NCBI GenBank assembly: GCA_045631525.1
Contig: JAZQUY010000028.1
Coordinates: forward strand, 9,878-73,877
Reading direction: 5' to 3'
Length of the DNA: 64,000 bases
Source: SIG440 sp045631525
Lineage (GTDB): Bacteria; Bacillota; Clostridia; Monoglobales; Monoglobaceae
The position numbers and the translations under genes are program-made. The first letter of the stretch is position 1. The number at the start of each line of letters is the position of its first letter. Under the pieces are notes generated by a model. It was not told the DNA's origin and searched no databases. It was given only the letters and a program-made list of their open reading frames with translations. Shown here one piece after another: positions 59,395 through 64,000 of this stretch.

Positions 59395-60378
59395 ATGAAA
59401 AAAGGTTTTGAGATTGAGTTTGCCTTTGTTGAAAAGTGGGGCAGAATTGCCAAAGGGGAATATCTTAAGATATATTTGTATGCGCTCAGTAATTACAAAA
59501 AAAACGGCACAGTTTTGTCGCCTCTTGATATTTCAAAAAAATTGCATATCAGCCTTGATGAAGTTTTGTTGGCTATTGATTATTGGATTGCGGCAGAGGT
59601 TTTGTTGGAAAAAGGCGATGGTTATGCCTTTCGTGACGATGAGGAACCTGAAAAACGAGAGGCAAAAGACTTAAAAGCACACCTCCGAAAAAGACCATCT
59701 TACACTGCTGCTGAAATTGATGCGGCGGCATCTGTCAACAAAAATGTTGATTATCTTTTGCGTCAGGCAGAGGAGATTTTGGGAAAGCTCTTAAGCCCCT
59801 CGGACTTTGAGCTTATTTATTCCTTTGTCGACTGGCTTGGGCTTCCGGTGGAGGTTGTGATTATGCTCCTTCGGTTTGCAAAGTCTCAGGGGAAGCTTGG
59901 AAAACGTTATCTCGAAACGGTGGCTATTGATTGGGCAGAAAAGGGAATTGATACCTATGAAAGTGCTGAGGAGTATATAAAAGAGATTGAAAAAAGGCTT
60001 TCAAATGAGGGTAAAATTCGCGGCATACTTGGAATTTATGATAGAGCCTTGAGCCAGACAGAGAAAAAATACATAAATCTCTGGACTGCTGAAAAGGAAA
60101 TTCCTGTTGAGCTTATACGGGAAGCTTATGACAGAACTGTTGCGGCAACGGGTAAGCTTGCATGGGCATACATGAATAAAATTCTTGTAAGCTGGCAGGA
60201 AGAGGGCATCAATACCATCAGACAGCTTGAAAAATATGATGTTCAAAAACCACAAGGTGATTTTGCAAAGGGGAAATCGGGCGGGAAAAAGCGTGGAATA
60301 AATAATTATGAAGACACGAATAAGCCTGATTATACAAATTTTGCGGAAGAGATATTAAATGAAATGCTGGAGGGATAA
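59395..60378 (+). CDS. DnaD-domain replication protein
   Basis: The 327-residue protein has an N-terminal helical/winged region and two DnaD-like (DnaB_2) modules, at about 115-190 (KLLSPSDFELIYSFVDWLGL, then ETVAIDWAEKGI) and 208-280 (LSQTEKKYINLW, then WAYMNKILVSWQEEGI). Such proteins remodel DNA and help load the replicative helicase at the origin. It is directly upstream of the DnaC-type ATPase, 5 bases apart, and close to dnaA, so I infer a helicase-loading pair. It could be named DnaD or DnaB-like. Confidence 0.88.
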   Translation: MKKGFEIEFAFVEKWGRIAKGEYLKIYLYALSNYKKNGTVLSPLDISKKLHISLDEVLLAIDYWIAAEVLLEKGDGYAFRDDEEPEKREAKDLKAHLRKRPSYTAAEIDAAASVNKNVDYLLRQAEEILGKLLSPSDFELIYSFVDWLGLPVEVVIMLLRFAKSQGKLGKRYLETVAIDWAEKGIDTYESAEEYIKEIEKRLSNEGKIRGILGIYDRALSQTEKKYINLWTAEKEIPVELIREAYDRTVAATGKLAWAYMNKILVSWQEEGINTIRQLEKYDVQKPQGDFAKGKSGGKKRGINNYEDTNKPDYTNFAEEILNEMLEG

Positions 60379-60383
60379 ATGAT

Positions 60384-61358
60384 ATGGAATCAGCTTATGT
60401 GCTTGCGAGCCGCGAGCTTGAAAACATCCGTATGGAAAACCAAACCGAGCAGGCAAGACGGCACAGCGAGATTTGTGCCAAAATTCCAAAGTTCGCTGAG
60501 GTCGAGGCAGAGCTTATGAAAAACGGAACACGGCTTCTTGGCTGTATTCTCAATAAAAATGAGCGCTTTGAAGAGGTAAAAAACAGCATAAAGGCACTTC
60601 AGCAAAAAAAAGCAGAGCTCTTGACGGCAAACGGTTTTCCGGAAGATTTTGCTGATGATATTTACAGCTGCGAAATATGTCGTGATACGGGATTTGTTGA
60701 GGGCAAGCGTTGTGTGTGCCTTAAAAATCTCATCAAAAAGCATATAGGGGCAAATTCAAATCTCACCGAGTTTATGCGGGGACAGACCTTTGAAAAGTTT
60801 GATATGTCACTGTTTGCAAATCAGGGTGAGGGCACTGATAAGGTGCTTAAAATTATGCAGATTGTCTGTGACACTGCATACAGCTTTGCTGAAAGCTTTG
60901 ACAAAAACCATGAAAACCTTCTGATTATGGGAAATGCAGGTACTGGAAAGACCTTTGTTTCAAGTTGCATTGCAAATCATGCCCTTGATCGTGGCAAATC
61001 GGTTTATTACCAGACGGCGTTCAAACTCTTTCAGTTGTTTGAGGATGCCAAGTTCGGTAAAGGTGACGAGGATGAAGCAGCTGAGATTGTTAGATATGTT
61101 TATGATGTTGACCTTTTGATTATTGATGACCTTGGCACCGAATTTTTGACACAATATACGACGGCGGCGCTTTTTGACATAATAAATTCAAGAATAACAT
61201 CAGGAAAGAGCACAGTTATTTCAACAAATCTTGCTTTTGAGGAGCTTTCAAACATGTATAGCCAGAGAATGACCTCAAGATTCAGGGGTGAATATAAGAT
61301 AATCCAGACTCTTGGCAAAGACATTCGCGAAATTATACATCAAAGAGATAAAAAATAA
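60384..61358 (+). CDS. dnaC: DnaC/DnaI-type helicase loader ATPase
   Basis: This AAA+ protein loads the replicative DNA helicase. The 324-residue protein has an N-terminal coiled region, a Cys cluster CEICRDTG and CVCL near residues 96-112 that probably binds zinc, Walker A GNAGTGKT near residue 183 and Walker B LLIIDDLG near residue 244. The YTTAALFDIINSRI and MTSRFRG segments are typical of the loader family. It is related to IstB of transposons, but there is no transposase nearby and the DnaD-domain partner supports a replication role. Confidence 0.9.
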   Translation: MESAYVLASRELENIRMENQTEQARRHSEICAKIPKFAEVEAELMKNGTRLLGCILNKNERFEEVKNSIKALQQKKAELLTANGFPEDFADDIYSCEICRDTGFVEGKRCVCLKNLIKKHIGANSNLTEFMRGQTFEKFDMSLFANQGEGTDKVLKIMQIVCDTAYSFAESFDKNHENLLIMGNAGTGKTFVSSCIANHALDRGKSVYYQTAFKLFQLFEDAKFGKGDEDEAAEIVRYVYDVDLLIIDDLGTEFLTQYTTAALFDIINSRITSGKSTVISTNLAFEELSNMYSQRMTSRFRGEYKIIQTLGKDIREIIHQRDKK

Positions 61359-61412
61359 TAAATTAAAATAAGGGATAAAAGAATTTAAAGAAATGACAGG
61401 GGGAATTTTTGA

Positions 61413-62768
61413 GTGATATTTAAAGGAAAGACGGTAGTCGGCCCCGCAACTTTTAAAGGCGGGATACATCCCGGGGATATGAAGGCTGATACCTGCAAAA
61501 AACCGATTGTCGACCTTCCGGCATCAAAGGAAATGGTTTATCCGCTTCAGCAGAGCCTTGGTGTACCTGCTATTCCTTGTGTAGAGGTTGGAGACAGGGT
61601 TTTGATGGGACAGAAAATTGCCGAAGCCGGCGGGTTCGTTTCGGCACACATTCATTCCGCTGTTTCGGGAACAGTTACGGCGATAGAGCCGAGAATGACT
61701 GTTTCAGGAATAAAAATGAATTCGATTATTATTGAGAATGATGAACTTGATGAGCTTTGTGATGATATAAAGCCTCTGGACTGGAGAAAGCTTTCTCCCG
61801 AAGAGATTGTTGATGCTGTGCGTGAGGCGGGAGTTGTGGGACTTGGCGGTGCTACGTTCCCCACTCATATAAAACTCAGCCCTCCTGAGGGCAAGAAGAT
61901 AGAATATGTTATAATAAACGGTGCAGAGTGTGAGCCTTATCTCACTTCTGACCACAGAGCTATGCTTGAGACACCTGAGGAAATTATTGAGGGAATGAAA
62001 ATAATGCTCAAAGTTTTTGGACTCAAGGTTGCTTATATTGGAATTGAAACAAACAAGCCTGATGCAATCAAGAAAATTGCAGAATTTGCTGAAAAGGAAA
62101 GGGACATTACAATAAAGGTTGTAAAGCTCAAAACCAAGTATCCTCAAGGCTCTGAAAAGCATCTTATTAAGGCAGTTACCGGGAAAGAGGTTCCGTCAGG
62201 AAAGCTCCCGGTGGACGCTGGTGCGGTTGTTGATAATATTGATACCTGCGCGGCTATTGGAAGGGTGTTTATGTATGGTGCGCCGTTGCTTAAGAGGATT
62301 GTGACTGTAAGCGGCGATTGTATTCGAAATTCATCGAACTTCAGGGTGAGAATAGGCACAAACGTTCAGGATGTGATAGAAAAATGTGGCGGTTTTGTAA
62401 AGCCTGCGGCAAAAATAATAATCGGCGGACCTATGATGGGTGTGGCAATTTCGGATGTTGATATCCCCATTATAAAAGGCAGTGCCGGAATCCTTGGTTT
62501 CAGTGCTGATATGGTGGCAAAGAAAAAGGTCCAGAACTGTCTGAGATGCGGAAAATGCGTTGAGGGCTGTCCTATGAATCTTCTTCCCAATGTTCTTAAA
62601 GAGGCCGCTGTGAGGGATGATTTAGAAACACTCAACAAACTTGGTGCAATGGACTGTATTCAGTGTGGCTCTTGTACTTATGTATGTCCTGCTGAACAGA
62701 CCCCTCTTCAGTATATAAGAACAGGAAAAGCAAAGCTTATTAAGGCAAGACAGGAGGCGAAGAAGTAA
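61413..62768 (+). CDS. rnfC: Rnf complex subunit C (electron input, Fe-S)
   Basis: RnfC is the peripheral subunit that passes electrons between NAD(H) and the membrane Fe-S and flavin chain of the Rnf ferredoxin:NAD+ oxidoreductase, which pumps Na+ or H+. The 451-residue protein has the RnfC N-terminal domain with FKGGIHPGDMK near residue 13, a central flavin/NADH fold, and two 4Fe-4S motifs: CLRCGKCVEGCP near residue 376 and CIQCGSCTYVCP near residue 415. The GTG start follows AGGGGGAA. The stop overlaps the rnfD start by one base. Confidence 0.95.
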   Translation: MIFKGKTVVGPATFKGGIHPGDMKADTCKKPIVDLPASKEMVYPLQQSLGVPAIPCVEVGDRVLMGQKIAEAGGFVSAHIHSAVSGTVTAIEPRMTVSGIKMNSIIIENDELDELCDDIKPLDWRKLSPEEIVDAVREAGVVGLGGATFPTHIKLSPPEGKKIEYVIINGAECEPYLTSDHRAMLETPEEIIEGMKIMLKVFGLKVAYIGIETNKPDAIKKIAEFAEKERDITIKVVKLKTKYPQGSEKHLIKAVTGKEVPSGKLPVDAGAVVDNIDTCAAIGRVFMYGAPLLKRIVTVSGDCIRNSSNFRVRIGTNVQDVIEKCGGFVKPAAKIIIGGPMMGVAISDVDIPIIKGSAGILGFSADMVAKKKVQNCLRCGKCVEGCPMNLLPNVLKEAAVRDDLETLNKLGAMDCIQCGSCTYVCPAEQTPLQYIRTGKAKLIKARQEAKK

Positions 62769-63808
62769 TGGCTACACTAAATATAAATGAAATGCTTATC
62801 GTTACTGAGGCACCTCATACCCGTGGCAAAAACACTACATCAGGAATTATGCTTGATGTGATTATTGCACTTATTCCAACACTTATTGCAGGAATTGTGG
62901 TGTTTGGATTTAGATCACTTACCCTCGCTGCTGTTTGTATGGTATCGGCCATTGTGTTTGAATGGACTTGGTGCAAAATTCTAAAAAAACCCTCAACAGT
63001 AGGGGATTTCAGTGCGGCACTTACCGGACTTTTGCTGGCACTTAATTTGCCGGTTACAATGCCCTATTGGATGGCTGTTTGCGGTTCGCTTTTTGCCATA
63101 ATTGTTGTTAAACAGTTTTTTGGCGGAATCGGTCACAACTTTATGAATCCGGCTCTTGCGGCTCGTGCGTTTTTGCTTACATCTTGGGTGCAGGCAATGA
63201 CCACCTGGGTGGTGCCTTTTTCGAAAACATCAATCTTTTCAGGGGCTGACGCGGTGACATCGGCGACACCACTGGCACAGCTTGCTCAAACGGTGGATGC
63301 AACATCATCTGCTACTGCTGTTGCGGAAAGTGCGGCAAAGCTTCCGTCGTATATGGATTTGTTTCTGGGCAACATAGGTGGTTGCATTGGTGAGGTTTCA
63401 GCTGTTGCGATTTTAATTGGTGCGGCTTATCTTTTGGCAAGGCGTGTTATCAGTATAAGAATACCCGGTGCATATATTTTGACAGTGGCTGTACTTACAT
63501 TTATATTTGGAGGCAAAGACGGTCTTTTCACCGGCGATGCACTTTATCACGTGTTGTCCGGCGGGCTTTTGCTTGGTGCATTCTTCATGGCAACAGATTA
63601 TGTAACAACACCTTACACCAAAAAAGGACAGATTATTTTTGGCGTAGGCTGTGGCGTTCTCACTGCTGTTATCAGAATTTTTGGCGGATACCCCGAGGGT
63701 GTTTCTTATTCAATTCTTCTCATGAATGTGGTTTCGCCTCTTATTGAGCGTTATACCGTTCCCAAAAAGTACGGTGCGGTTAAACCGGAAAAGGGAGGTG
63801 CTAACTGA
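62768..63808 (+). CDS. rnfD: Rnf complex subunit D (membrane)
   Basis: RnfD is a polytopic membrane subunit that carries covalently bound FMN. The 346-residue protein has many membrane helices, the GHNFMNPALAARAF motif near residue 119 and the ATDYVTTPYTKKGQ segment near residue 275. This segment includes the conserved Ser/Thr-Thr environment used for flavin attachment. It sits between rnfC and rnfG with one-base overlaps on both sides, a typical rnfCDGEAB order. Confidence 0.95.
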   Translation: MATLNINEMLIVTEAPHTRGKNTTSGIMLDVIIALIPTLIAGIVVFGFRSLTLAAVCMVSAIVFEWTWCKILKKPSTVGDFSAALTGLLLALNLPVTMPYWMAVCGSLFAIIVVKQFFGGIGHNFMNPALAARAFLLTSWVQAMTTWVVPFSKTSIFSGADAVTSATPLAQLAQTVDATSSATAVAESAAKLPSYMDLFLGNIGGCIGEVSAVAILIGAAYLLARRVISIRIPGAYILTVAVLTFIFGGKDGLFTGDALYHVLSGGLLLGAFFMATDYVTTPYTKKGQIIFGVGCGVLTAVIRIFGGYPEGVSYSILLMNVVSPLIERYTVPKKYGAVKPEKGGAN

Positions 63809-64000
63809 TGTTTGGAAAGGAAACGATAGTTGTAGCAATCAAACTTTTTGTGATAACTGCCGTTGCGGCACTTTGCCTTGCTTTTGTGAACAAGGTTACG
63901 GCACCGATTATTGCGGAAAACTCTGAAAAGGCACAGACAGAGGCGCTTCAGGGCGTTTTGGGTGAGGCCAGCGAATTCAAAAAAAGTACGGCTACTTTTG
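63808..64000 (+). CDS. rnfG: Rnf complex subunit G (3' end outside window)
   Basis: The visible 64 residues start MFGKETIVVAIKLFVITA with a single membrane helix (about 8-30), followed by a periplasmic-type domain beginning VTAPIIAENSEKAQTEA. RnfG carries a covalently bound FMN on a threonine in its C-terminal part, which is outside the window. The ATG overlaps the rnfD stop and follows GGGAGGTG. Confidence 0.9.
   Translation, partial: MFGKETIVVAIKLFVITAVAALCLAFVNKVTAPIIAENSEKAQTEALQGVLGEASEFKKSTATF

Noticed and set aside
60384..61358. IstB-like transposition protein
   Set aside because: No transposase or terminal repeats nearby; the DnaD-domain neighbour and Cys cluster fit a replication helicase loader.
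1..64000. CRISPR array, prophage, insertion sequence or defence island
   Set aside because: No regularly spaced direct repeats, integrase, transposase, phage structural or defence-gene families are visible; nearly all genes are core.

Overview
The window reads as chromosomal DNA from a spore-forming, anaerobic member of the Clostridia. Seen directly: sporulation genes (spoIIQ-like, spoVT, spoVB-like, spoIID, a SpoIIIE/FtsK translocase, spoIIIJ/jag), an oxygen-sensitive class III ribonucleotide reductase, an Rnf complex, SLH-domain surface proteins, and many sigma-A promoters with 17-base spacers. The genus is not determinable from what I can see. There are no rRNAs, tRNAs, CRISPR arrays, prophages or insertion sequences. 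Most of the window is core housekeeping.

Layout. 1-12.4 kb: a purine biosynthesis operon, purF(partial)-purM-purN-IMP cyclohydrolase-purB-AICAR formyltransferase-purD-purL-fhs. It covers most of the route from PRPP to IMP and AMP and ends with the enzyme that makes 10-formyl-tetrahydrofolate. PurH is split into two unrelated single-function proteins. 12.4-13.0 kb: a strong promoter drives a probable structured RNA and a 50-residue protein. 13.0-18.4 kb: an orphan parB, spoIIQ-like, uppP and ftsK/spoIIIE. 18.5-24.5 kb: HU, a TSCPD protein, then the str operon (L7Ae-like, rpsL, rpsG, fusA, tuf). 24.6-28.9 kb: nrdG, nrdD with a fused glutaredoxin-like domain, and trxB, behind a consensus promoter with an NrdR-box-like site. 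28.9-37.4 kb: spoVT (minus), rnhA, iscS, nifU, mnmA, pcrA, a methyltransferase, a cold-shock protein and hslO. 37.4-40.0 kb: spoVB-like and spoIID on the minus strand. 40.2-42.1 kb: an A+T-rich orphan zinc-ribbon membrane protein, then rpsF-ssb-rpsR. 42.2-47.7 kb: an SLH amidase, a U32 peptidase-family protein and a large SLH surface protein.

47.8-53.5 kb (minus): an arginine operon argC-argJ-argB-argR-argD-argF with ArgR-type operators at its promoter. 53.6-56.3 kb (minus): the origin-linked rpmH-rnpA-yidD-yidC-jag block. 56.6-64.0 kb (plus): dnaA, mnmE, a DnaD-domain protein, a DnaC-type helicase loader, then rnfC-rnfD-rnfG (cut by the window end). The rpmH/dnaA divergence marks an origin-type neighbourhood, but dnaN does not follow dnaA and mnmE has taken its place.

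The best candidates for something undescribed are the promoter-terminator RNA unit at 12.5-12.7 kb with its small protein, two large intergenic palindromic elements (5.5 kb and 20.8 kb), and the orphan zinc-ribbon protein at 40.2 kb. The best mechanistic story is the NrdD-redoxin fusion beside trxB.
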